Origin: Thermoplasmata archaeon
GTDB lineage: Archaea > Thermoplasmatota > E2 > UBA9212
Length of the DNA stretch: 6,325 bases
Reading direction: 5' to 3'
Assembly (NCBI GenBank): GCA_013329495.1
Contig: DUKC01000144.1
Span: 1 to 6,325 of the forward strand
The translations under genes and the position numbers were made by a program. The notes beneath the pieces are model-generated. The model made no database searches and had not been told where the DNA came from. It was given only the letters and a program-made list of their open reading frames with translations. Positions 1-5,119 of the stretch are shown here, one piece after another; position 1 is the first letter of the stretch, and each line of letters opens with the position of its first letter.

Positions 1-30
1 CCCACGACTTTAGCCGTGGGAGGAGGTCAC
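1..30 (+). mobile_element. IS200/IS605-family right-end hairpin
   Basis: CCCACG (1-6) pairs perfectly with CGTGGG (15-20) around an 8-base loop. This is the subterminal hairpin form found at the right end of many IS200/IS605 elements, which TnpA recognises as single-stranded DNA. The same segment would form the 3' end of the TnpB guide RNA (omega RNA). The exact cleavage point is not known. GGTCAC at about 25-30 is a candidate for the element boundary. Bases just beyond it would then be flanking DNA and the guide segment. Confidence 0.6.
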
Positions 31-44
31 AATTGGAGCTATAA
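1..44 (+). CDS. tnpB: C-terminal tail of an IS200/IS605-type TnpB protein (partial, enters from left edge)
   Basis: Only the last codons are present. The reading frame from base 3 gives His-Asp-Phe-Ser-Arg-Gly-Arg-Arg-Ser-Gln-Leu-Glu-Leu and stops at TAA 42-44. The two bases before it (CC) would complete an Ala codon. From memory, many TnpB proteins end in an Ala-His-Asp-Phe-Ser-Arg-Gly stretch because their last codons run through the right-end hairpin of the transposon, and that is what is seen here. TnpB is an RNA-guided DNA nuclease ancestral to Cas12, and its guide RNA covers this 3' end. The identification rests on about 13 residues plus the hairpin, so it is moderate. The alternative is a solo transposon end with no gene to its left. 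Confidence 0.5.
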   Translation, partial: HDFSRGRRSQLEL

Positions 45-144
45 TTGATTGTGTGATTATGATGAGGATTGATCTAACGTTTGGCTGGTCATGTCATCTT
101 ATTGAATAATAAAAAATCCATAATCATATTCAAAAGGTTCATTA

Positions 145-176
145 TCATACAAGAGAACAGTCATATAAGAGAACAA
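145..176 (+). repeat. Tandem 16-bp direct repeat upstream of the aldolase gene
   Basis: TCATACAAGAGAACAG (145-160) is followed without a gap by TCATATAAGAGAACAA (161-176), matching at 14 of 16 positions. It lies about 90-120 bases before the aldolase start, in otherwise featureless AT-rich DNA. It could be a binding site for a regulator that sits upstream of the promoter, or a chance slippage duplication. The rest of 45-265 shows no ORF or RNA gene that I can recognise. Confidence 0.45.
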
Positions 177-220
177 ATAGATATTAAAGGGTAAAAGTGT
201 GCCCAAAAAGAAATAAAGCA

Positions 221-236
221 ACTAACTTATATTAGT
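221..236 (+). promoter_or_regulatory. Possible aldolase promoter TATA box inside a short inverted repeat
   Basis: TTATATTA (227-234) is a TATA-like box. It sits within ACTAA-6-TTAGT (221-225 and 232-236), a perfect 5-bp inverted repeat. A TATA centre near 230 predicts a start of transcription near 257, which would cut into the ribosome binding site at 254-260. An upstream box such as AAATAAAG around 211 is therefore an alternative. The choice between them is uncertain. Confidence 0.3.
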
Positions 237-253
237 ATGTATATTATCTATGA

Positions 254-260
254 GAGGGGA
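254..260 (+). promoter_or_regulatory. Ribosome binding site for the aldolase
   Basis: GAGGGGA ends 5 bases before the ATG at 266. This is a good Shine-Dalgarno position and supports that start over later in-frame ATGs. Confidence 0.6.
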
Positions 261-265
261 TAGAC

Positions 266-1180
266 ATGGATGCGATCAATATAAAGGTGCCATTGGATGT
301 AGCTAAAAGTGCAAGAAACGCTTATATCAAAAATTATAAGACAATGACTCATGGCACTGGGAGGTTAATGCTGTTTGCTGGAGACCAGAAAGTTGAACAT
401 CTAAACAAAGATTTTTATGGAGAAGGTATTCACTCAGATGATAGCACACCTGAACATCTTTTCCAGATTGCTAGCAAGGGAAAGACAGGAGCCTTTGCCA
501 CTCAACTGGGTTTAATTGCCAGGTATGGCATGGACTATCGTGATATCTCTTATCTAGTAAAGCTAAATTCTAAGACAAACCTTGTTAAAACGTCTCAGAA
601 AGATCCTTTTAGCAATCGATGGGTGGATGTCAAGCAGGTTATAGACTTTCGTGATAATAGTGGACTTAATATCGTAGGGGTAGGATATACTATATATCCT
701 GGGAGTGAATTTGAGGGGGAAATGCTTCGTCAAGCTGCGCAGGTAGTATACGAAGCACACACTCATGGACTAGTGACGGTGTTATGGGCTTACCCAAGGG
801 GTAAAGCCGTGAAAGATGAACGTGATCCTCATTTAATAGCTGGCGCTGCGGGAGTTGCAAGTTGTTTGGGAAGCGACTTTGTTAAAGTTAATTATCCTAA
901 GAAAGAAGGCTGTGAATCTAAAGAGGTGTTTAAAGAAGCCGTTTTGGCGGCAGGGAGAACGAAGGTAATCTGCGCAGGTGGTCCAAGCATTGATGTTAGA
1001 GCTTTCCTTCAAAGACTCCATGATCAGATTCATGTAAGTGGTGCCGTAGGGAATGCTACAGGTAGAAATATTCATCAAAAGTCTTTAGAGGATGCTGTTA
1101 AGATGTGTAATGCGATATATACAATTACAGTGGAAGATGCGGATGCGGATAAAGCATTGGACATTTACTCCAAGGGATGA
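266..1180 (+). CDS. Class I fructose-bisphosphate aldolase, DhnA/FbaB (archaeal) type
   Basis: A 304-residue (beta/alpha)8-barrel aldolase that would reversibly cleave fructose 1,6-bisphosphate to dihydroxyacetone phosphate and glyceraldehyde 3-phosphate through a Schiff base, in the cytosol. Visible family marks are the Gly-Asp-Gln-Lys-Val-Glu-His motif at 39-45 (Asp40 and His45 at the active site), Leu-Val-Lys-Leu-Asn at 97-101, Tyr-Pro-Gly-Ser-Glu at 144-148, Trp-Ala-Tyr-Pro-Arg-Gly at 174-179, the probable Schiff-base Lys207 in Phe-Val-Lys-Val-Asn-Tyr, and the phosphate-binding ends Ala-Gly-Gly-Pro at 237-240 and Gly-Arg-Asn-Ile-His-Gln at 266-271. Motifs such as Val-Thr-Val-Leu-Trp-Ala-Tyr resemble E. 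coli FbaB. Relatives in the same superfamily (ADH synthase, LsrF) use other substrates. The pyruvate kinase gene next door favours a glycolytic role. The ATG has a good ribosome binding site 5 bases upstream. No key residue is obviously missing. Confidence 0.88.
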   Translation: MDAINIKVPLDVAKSARNAYIKNYKTMTHGTGRLMLFAGDQKVEHLNKDFYGEGIHSDDSTPEHLFQIASKGKTGAFATQLGLIARYGMDYRDISYLVKLNSKTNLVKTSQKDPFSNRWVDVKQVIDFRDNSGLNIVGVGYTIYPGSEFEGEMLRQAAQVVYEAHTHGLVTVLWAYPRGKAVKDERDPHLIAGAAGVASCLGSDFVKVNYPKKEGCESKEVFKEAVLAAGRTKVICAGGPSIDVRAFLQRLHDQIHVSGAVGNATGRNIHQKSLEDAVKMCNAIYTITVEDADADKALDIYSKG

Positions 1181-1240
1181 TTGAGGTTTGAGGCATAACC
1201 ACTGTGCATTCTCTTAGATTATACCAAAGTTGCATGAGAA

Positions 1241-1250
1241 GTATTATAAA
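1241..1250 (+). promoter_or_regulatory. Possible internal promoter for pyruvate kinase
   Basis: GTATTATAAA contains a TATA-like box centred near 1247. Archaeal spacing would put the transcript start near 1273, just before the ribosome binding site at 1277-1281. The gene could equally be read through from the aldolase, 107 bases upstream. A 13-bp palindrome, ACTATT-G-AATAGT (1262-1274), covers the predicted start point and might be an operator. Confidence 0.35.
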
Positions 1251-1269
1251 GATAATGAAAAACTATTGA

Positions 1270-1289
1270 ATAGTATGGAGGCATACTAT
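1270..1289 (+). promoter_or_regulatory. Hairpin presenting the pyruvate kinase ribosome binding site in its loop
   Basis: ATAGTATG (1270-1277) is perfectly complementary to CATACTAT (1282-1289) around a GAGG loop (1278-1281). The Shine-Dalgarno GGAGG is 1277-1281, six bases before the ATG at 1288. The stem therefore takes in the first two bases of the start codon. An 8-bp AT-rich stem of this kind could modulate translation initiation, or the palindrome may act at the DNA level. The GGAGG itself firmly supports the start at 1288. Confidence 0.5.
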
Positions 1290-2724
1290 GCGATTAAGTT
1301 TACCTTACACCAAAACAAAGATTGTGTGCACGATAGGGCCAGCATCCAGAAAAGAGCAGATTTTAAAAGAACTTGTTAGAAGCGGAATGAGTATAGCTAG
1401 ACTCAATCTTACTCACGGAAGCCATGAGGAGCATAAGGAAAATGTAAAGCGCATTAGAGAGGTATCCTCCAATATGGGAAGAGTTGTGGCTATTTTGGCT
1501 GATCTTCCAGGACCTAAGATTAGAATTGGTAAGCTTAAAAAAGGGCAGGTCACCCTTAAGAAGGGTAGTGTTGTATATCTGACCACGGAGGATGTTCTTG
1601 GCACAGAAGTTACAATACCAGTGGAATACAAGGGGTTGCCTGAGTGCATATCAAAAGACAGCTTAATATACATAAATGATGGCTTCATTCAGCTTCAAGT
1701 CCAAGATGTGGCCAAAGATCAGATTAAATGCAAGGTGTTGATAGGGGGGGAACTTCTTTCTTATAAAGGATTAAATGTACCTGAAGTAGAGATACCTGTG
1801 AAAGTTATATCTGACAAAGATTTAAAATTAATAGATTTTGCTCTCGAAGAAGGAATAGATGCTATTGGGATATCTTTTGTTGAGGGTGCAAAAGATATAA
1901 TTGAGGTTAAGGAGTACATCAAAAGCAGGGGTAAATCTGCATTTGTTATAGCAAAAATTGAAAGAGGAGTGGCTGTTGACAACATCGATGAAATCCTAGA
2001 AGTAACAGATGGTGTCATGGTGGCTCGTGGTGACTTGGGGGTGGAAGAGCCTATAGAAAAAATGCCAGAAATTCAGAAAAGGATAATTCACAAAGCGAAC
2101 ATTTTCAGCCGCCCGGTGATAACTGCTACACAGATGTTGGAATCTATGACCTACAATGTTCGTCCGACTAGAGCGGAAGTGACTGATGTGGCTAATGCGA
2201 TACTCGATGGAACCGATGCCATTATGTTATCTGAAGAGACAGCGATAGGCAAGTATCCCGTAGAATCCGTAGAAATGATGTCAAAGATAGCGGTGAATGT
2301 TGAATCAAAAAGAAGTTCTTTAAGGCACTCTTCAAATTTGCTTGAGTGTTGGAGGAGCGAGGTTGGGCAAAAGAAAATTGCCATTGAAGATGTTATTCCC
2401 ATAGAGGTGTTTGAAGCATTAAATGCACTTCCAGTGAAGTTCGTTTTAACTCCAACAAGAAGTGGTAGCACCCCTCGAAGAATTTCACGATTTAAACCAA
2501 AATGTTGGGTGTTATCGTTTAGTGGAGATGAGAAAGTTCGAAATAGTTTAGCGTTTTCATATGGGGTATATCCATTTTTGACTGAAGATGGAGGAAATCA
2601 TGAAAAAATTATTAATCTTGTAAAAAGCCTCAATCTGGTCAATAAAGGTGACGAGGTAATTCTAACAGAAGGTTCAAGGAAAACTGGCGGGACAAATTCT
2701 TTGAAAATCTTAATAATAGATTAA
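1288..2724 (+). CDS. pyk: Pyruvate kinase, probably K+-independent type
   Basis: A full-length 478-residue pyruvate kinase that transfers phosphate from phosphoenolpyruvate to ADP, giving pyruvate and ATP, in the cytosol. Domain A starts with Thr-Lys-Ile-Val-Cys-Thr-Ile-Gly-Pro-Ala (10-19) and Ala-Arg-Leu-Asn (37-40). The B domain spans about 73-170. Catalytic Lys223 and metal ligand Glu225 lie in Ile-Ala-Lys-Ile-Glu, Asp249 lies in Ala-Arg-Gly-Asp-Leu-Gly, and Ala-Thr-Gln-Met-Leu-Glu-Ser-Met (280-287) and Arg-Pro-Thr-Arg-Ala-Glu-Val (292-298) follow. A C-terminal domain occupies about 345-478 and ends in a Gly-Gly-Thr-Asn motif. The Asp-Leu-Pro-Gly-Pro-Lys-Ile-Arg segment at 72-79 has Leu and Lys where K+-dependent enzymes have Thr113 and Glu117 (rabbit numbering). 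This is the K+-independent pattern. It follows the aldolase gene on the same strand, 107 bases downstream. The start is set by GGAGG six bases upstream. Confidence 0.96.
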   Translation: MRLSLPYTKTKIVCTIGPASRKEQILKELVRSGMSIARLNLTHGSHEEHKENVKRIREVSSNMGRVVAILADLPGPKIRIGKLKKGQVTLKKGSVVYLTTEDVLGTEVTIPVEYKGLPECISKDSLIYINDGFIQLQVQDVAKDQIKCKVLIGGELLSYKGLNVPEVEIPVKVISDKDLKLIDFALEEGIDAIGISFVEGAKDIIEVKEYIKSRGKSAFVIAKIERGVAVDNIDEILEVTDGVMVARGDLGVEEPIEKMPEIQKRIIHKANIFSRPVITATQMLESMTYNVRPTRAEVTDVANAILDGTDAIMLSEETAIGKYPVESVEMMSKIAVNVESKRSSLRHSSNLLECWRSEVGQKKIAIEDVIPIEVFEALNALPVKFVLTPTRSGSTPRRISRFKPKCWVLSFSGDEKVRNSLAFSYGVYPFLTEDGGNHEKIINLVKSLNLVNKGDEVILTEGSRKTGGTNSLKILIID

Positions 2725-2743
2725 CATCAAATAAGTGATGTTA
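2722..2743 (+). terminator. Hairpin at the pyruvate kinase stop codon
   Basis: TAACATCA (2722-2729) pairs perfectly with TGATGTTA (2736-2743) around AATAAG. The stop codon TAA forms the foot of the stem. What follows is only moderately T-rich (TAAGTTTAT), so a classical intrinsic terminator is uncertain. It may instead protect the mRNA 3' end. T-runs further on, at about 2813-2818 and 2833-2838, fall inside the decayed transposon end and could also terminate transcription. Confidence 0.4.
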
Positions 2744-2868
2744 TAAGTTTATCGGAAATAACAGTATCTCCGAAAGAATTGAGGATGCAATATTATCTAG
2801 CTACCTTTGATATTTTTTAGTTCAATCAAGGATCTTTTTCCATAATTATCAAATTTTCAATGCAAACT

Positions 2869-2898
2869 TTTATAATATCGGATATCCCTAGGATATCC
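2869..2898 (+). promoter_or_regulatory. Relic transposon promoter and perfect GGATATCC double palindrome
   Basis: The TATA box TTTATAA (2869-2875) is followed by GGATATCC (2880-2887), CTA, and GGATATCC (2891-2898). Each half-site is itself a perfect palindrome. Spacing to the TATA box is the same as in the intact copy at 6077-6106. Here both half-sites are perfect, although the gene downstream is dead. Confidence 0.55.
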
Positions 2899-2899
2899 T

Positions 2900-3004
2900 A
2901 CGAAGAAAGTAAAAGTAGAGGTAACGAGTCATCTGGAGATTGACAACCTCGAAGGATTCATGATCAGGAGAGTAACACCTTTTGGCGGAACAAATGTGTT
3001 TTAA
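2900..3004 (+). pseudogene. DUF2080 transposon protein remnant (start lost, truncated)
   Basis: The frame reads Thr-Lys-Lys-Val-Lys-Val-Glu-Val-Thr-Ser and continues Leu-Glu-Ile-Asp-Asn-Leu-Glu-Gly-Phe-Met-Ile-Arg-Arg-Val-Thr-Pro-Phe-Gly, aligning closely with the intact 50-residue protein at 6108-6260. The start codon position holds ACG instead of ATG. After Thr-Pro-Phe-Gly the sequence leaves the family and meets a TAA at 3002-3004 after 34 codons, so the AbrB-like C-terminal half is gone. Substitutions in the aligned part are mostly conservative (Ile/Val, Gln/Asp), suggesting it diverged as a functional relative before it was broken. Confidence 0.7.
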
Positions 3005-3012
3005 AAAAAGGA

Positions 3013-3040
3013 GAGGGTTCAAAAAATTGTTTGACCCCTC
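3013..3040. terminator. Hairpin between the converging genes
   Basis: GAGGGTTCAAA (3013-3023) pairs with TTTGACCCCTC (3030-3040) with a single T-C mismatch and a 6-base loop. It lies between the + strand pyruvate kinase and the - strand transglutaminase-like gene, just after the DUF2080 remnant. It could stop transcription from either side or belong to the transposon remnant. No T-run directly follows on the + strand. Confidence 0.35.
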
Positions 3041-3164
3041 ACTTAATTCTCGGACTTCTATTCTTTATAACTCGAACATGTATTTGAGAACTTTCCCCAA
3101 AGTTTTTTGTTTTCTTCTTTGCTAGATATTATTTTTCTCGACTGATCTGGATTAGAAAAAGTTT

Positions 3165-3827
3165 TTAGAATCTTCTTTGAGGGGAATATGCTAGAAAACA
3201 CAGGTCATTGAACAAATACTCAGGCTTGAAACTATGGAGTTGGCTGTCTGTAAGCCATGCTGAAAAGCCAAGGATGCTTTGTCTAGCCTGGGGCTCTATA
3301 AGCCTGTAGTTTTCTCCCTCTTTAACCGCGACAAAAGCGTGACCCGTACTTCCCTCTACACTGAGTGCTACAAACACCTCCTCGGGCGAATAACCATTTG
3401 CTCTCAAAAGAGAGCACAACAAGATAGCAAAATCTTCACAGTCCCCAGATTTGGATTTGATGGTCTCTTCCGGATACTGCCAGAATTCAAAAGGATTCAG
3501 GTTCCTTCGTAAGCAACTTAGCCAGTTTTCTTCGAGGTCACTCCTAAACTCGATGTTTGTTGCAACCCAATTCCTAATCGTTCTTGATTCGTTCACAAAA
3601 AAGGGTTTGTTTCGCAGGATTTCTTCTAATGTCTGCTGCACCAAAGGATCATCCGGTCTGACATAATTTTTGGCTTTGAGAAGTGAAAGAGGAACTCGAA
3701 ATGGTGAAGTCACAGGCTTGTATGGAGAGAAATCAATCGAAGGATTCTCGAACGAGCGGACAAAAATGAGTACTAATAGGGAAAAAAGGATAACGAAAGC
3801 CAAAAAAAATATTACAGATGTCTTCAC
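3165..3827 (-). CDS. Membrane-anchored transglutaminase-like (papain-fold) protein
   Basis: A 220-residue protein. Residues 4-25 form one strongly hydrophobic segment, a signal anchor that probably leaves the rest outside the cell. The domain at about 60-185 fits the transglutaminase-like superfamily: Gly-Asp-Cys-Glu-Asp-Phe-Ala (128-134) carries the nucleophile Cys130, Thr-Gly-His-Ala-Phe-Val (161-166) carries His163, and Leu-Ile-Glu-Pro-Gln (176-180) holds the third position, with Glu178 where Asp is usual. Archaeal members are generally uncharacterised. They may be proteases or cross-linking enzymes acting on surface proteins, and the substrate here is unknown. The start is GTG (3827), with GGAG about 9 bases upstream and an in-frame TGA just before it, so no longer form is possible. 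It lies 96 bases downstream of the membrane protein gene on the same strand. A TATA-like TTAAATAAAA sits at 3861-3870, so it may have its own promoter. Confidence 0.75.
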   Translation of the reverse strand: MKTSVIFFLAFVILFSLLVLIFVRSFENPSIDFSPYKPVTSPFRVPLSLLKAKNYVRPDDPLVQQTLEEILRNKPFFVNESRTIRNWVATNIEFRSDLEENWLSCLRRNLNPFEFWQYPEETIKSKSGDCEDFAILLCSLLRANGYSPEEVFVALSVEGSTGHAFVAVKEGENYRLIEPQARQSILGFSAWLTDSQLHSFKPEYLFNDLCFLAYSPQRRF

Positions 3828-3860
3828 TCTGCTTCACTCCTCGAAATCTTTGCATTCAAT

Positions 3861-3870
3861 TTTTATTTAA
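3861..3870 (-). promoter_or_regulatory. Possible promoter of the transglutaminase-like gene
   Basis: Read on the minus strand this is TTAAATAAAA, about 40 bases before the GTG start. That would place the transcript start close to the GAGGAG ribosome binding site (3837-3842 on the + strand numbering). The leader would be very short. AT-richness of the spacer makes this call tentative. Confidence 0.3.
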
Positions 3871-3923
3871 CTTTTTGAGCATAAAATGTTCTTTTTCTAA
3901 TAATTTATAGCAGGATTCTCAAA

Positions 3924-4955
3924 TCATTCAACCTTAAAACTATAGGTAGTTGAATCTACTATTTTATTTTTATACTTGCCATCCTCGTCGCTAAATACTT
4001 CAGCAAACACTTTTACTTTAACATCTCCTTGTGGCCACACCTGGGTTGAAGAGACATAGAGACCAGATTCCTTAGGGATTAGCCTAGTGGTCTTATCGTT
4101 TGCTTTTAAATAAACGATAGGACTTATGATCTCTCCTGTTATTTCATTTTTTATAACTGGAATGTTTTCGCTTAATTCTACCATGACTGTCTCTGATTTA
4201 GTTAGATTTGAATTACTGGGTACTGGTTTTAAGAGGTTAATCGCCTCATTTGAATAGCTGAAATTTACCACTGTCTCGGTAAAATGACCGTTTACATCTC
4301 TGATTTTTACTTTAAGGAGATAATCTTCTTTAATCCCGCTATTTGCATTATGGCCAGGATTAAAGTCATAAGCGAACTCAATTACATTATCCTTAATAGA
4401 CTTGTCTTGAATAGGAATAGAATCTATTGAAATGGGATGGTTCGACTGCTCTCTATCCGTTTTTTTAATCACCTCTCCTAAAAAACTTTTGGGATCTATC
4501 CCCACATTATCTTCTACTTTAACAACAATCTTTACATTTCCTCCTGGCTCCTGCACATTAGGCAAAGTGGTTAGTTCTACGTGAGGAGCGGTCGCATCAC
4601 TGAATGGAGGGTTTAGAAATATGACAAAAAATGCCAGGAGGAGAAAAAAGTAAGAAAATGCAGAGAAAAACCACGTCGATTTTCCTATTTTTGTAAAGTC
4701 TATTCTGAGTAGCTTAAAAAATAGGGGTATGAGGACTAACCCGACCATCCCCACACAGAACGAAATCGGCCAGGCATGACTCATGTAATCCACTTGAAGC
4801 GATTTCCAAATGAAAGTTGACACGACAGCCATTAATATGGCTATAGCGGTTACAACGAGAGTTGCAAACGCCTTGGTACTCTCGGTTTTTTTAAATTCTT
4901 CCTCGTCAAACTCCGGTACTTTGAATGGAAGTTCTTTTTCCTTTTTCTCCTTCAT
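3924..4955 (-). CDS. Three-TM membrane protein with large C-terminal beta-rich, probably extracellular domain
   Basis: 343 residues of unknown function. A charged Lys/Glu-rich N-terminus (1-28) precedes three hydrophobic segments at about 29-50, 61-83 and 94-114. After them a domain of roughly 225 residues starts at Asn-Pro-Pro-Phe-Ser-Asp-Ala-Thr-Ala-Pro-His-Val, much like the 'D-x-T-A-P' openings of Ig-like/bacterial-type surface domains. It includes Val-Lys-Val-Glu-Asp-Asn-Val-Gly-Ile and Val-Lys-Ile-Arg-Asp-Val-Asn-Gly, typical beta-sandwich strands that recur in cell-surface proteins. Two Ig-like units (about 125-240 and 245-343) are plausible. An odd number of TM segments puts N- and C-termini on opposite sides, and the charged N-terminus is probably cytoplasmic. 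I recognise no catalytic motif. The neighbouring anchored transglutaminase-like protein is a possible partner at the surface, by position only. The ATG at 4955 has no Shine-Dalgarno close by and is probably read from a leaderless message. Confidence 0.7.
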   Translation of the reverse strand: MKEKKEKELPFKVPEFDEEEFKKTESTKAFATLVVTAIAILMAVVSTFIWKSLQVDYMSHAWPISFCVGMVGLVLIPLFFKLLRIDFTKIGKSTWFFSAFSYFFLLLAFFVIFLNPPFSDATAPHVELTTLPNVQEPGGNVKIVVKVEDNVGIDPKSFLGEVIKKTDREQSNHPISIDSIPIQDKSIKDNVIEFAYDFNPGHNANSGIKEDYLLKVKIRDVNGHFTETVVNFSYSNEAINLLKPVPSNSNLTKSETVMVELSENIPVIKNEITGEIISPIVYLKANDKTTRLIPKESGLYVSSTQVWPQGDVKVKVFAEVFSDEDGKYKNKIVDSTTYSFKVE

Positions 4956-4979
4956 GAGTATTAAGCATAGCCTCTCGGG

Positions 4980-4986
4980 TTAAAAA
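4980..4986 (-). promoter_or_regulatory. Leaderless promoter of the three-TM protein gene
   Basis: On the minus strand TTTTTAA follows a purine-rich GAAAAGG, which fits a BRE plus TATA. Its centre is 28 bases before the ATG at 4955, so transcription would start at or next to the start codon. The nearest Shine-Dalgarno-like GAGAGG is too far (about 15 bases) to be convincing, which agrees with a leaderless transcript. Confidence 0.45.
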
Positions 4987-5119
4987 CCTTTTCGATTGGA
5001 ATCATTCTGAGAATTGGTTTTTAAAAGGAGGGTTTCTGTAAATAGATTTGAACTACTAAAGAGAGATTTCTTCTTATTATTAAACCTGGCAACCCTGTTT
5101 TTTTCAGTCGTTGTCACTC

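Larger units (their letters stand above)
2762..3004 (+). mobile_element. Decayed left end of a DUF2080-type transposon (copy 1)
   Basis: It begins with CAGTATCTCCGAAAGAATT (2762-2780), identical over 19 bp to the left end at 6000-6018. Next comes a diverged stretch, then a closely matching block from about 2832 (TTTTTCC, AATTTT, TGCAAAC) through TTTATAA, the double GGATATCC palindrome and the start of a DUF2080 gene. Similarity to the second copy ends around 2986 inside that gene, and no transposase follows. The right limit is unclear. AATTCT-CGGA at 3045-3054 resembles the reverse complement of the terminal sequence with two bases missing, so an end near 3060 is possible but weak. Together with the hairpin at 3013-3040, this accounts for most of the gene-free stretch 2725-3164. 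Confidence 0.65.

Noticed and set aside
563..766. 67-codon minus-strand ORF inside the aldolase gene
   Set aside because: It lies wholly antisense to a well-supported aldolase with intact motifs, and its sequence shows no domain-like pattern. It is a frame shadow.
1413..2471. Three minus-strand ORFs (85-106 codons) inside pyruvate kinase
   Set aside because: All are antisense to conserved catalytic segments of pyruvate kinase and have no recognisable motifs or upstream signals.
2880..2898. Tandem GGATATCC as the start of a CRISPR-like or satellite repeat
   Set aside because: Only two half-sites occur at each place, at a fixed position between TATA and start codon. There are no spacers or further units.
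3279..3870. Three plus-strand ORFs (66-77 codons) overlapping the transglutaminase-like gene
   Set aside because: They overlap each other and the minus-strand gene that carries the Cys-His motifs and a signal anchor, so they are shadows.
5098..5104. T7 run as a terminator
   Set aside because: It lies on the + strand, where no gene runs into it. For the minus-strand pyrF it is an A-run and cannot serve as a T-rich terminator.
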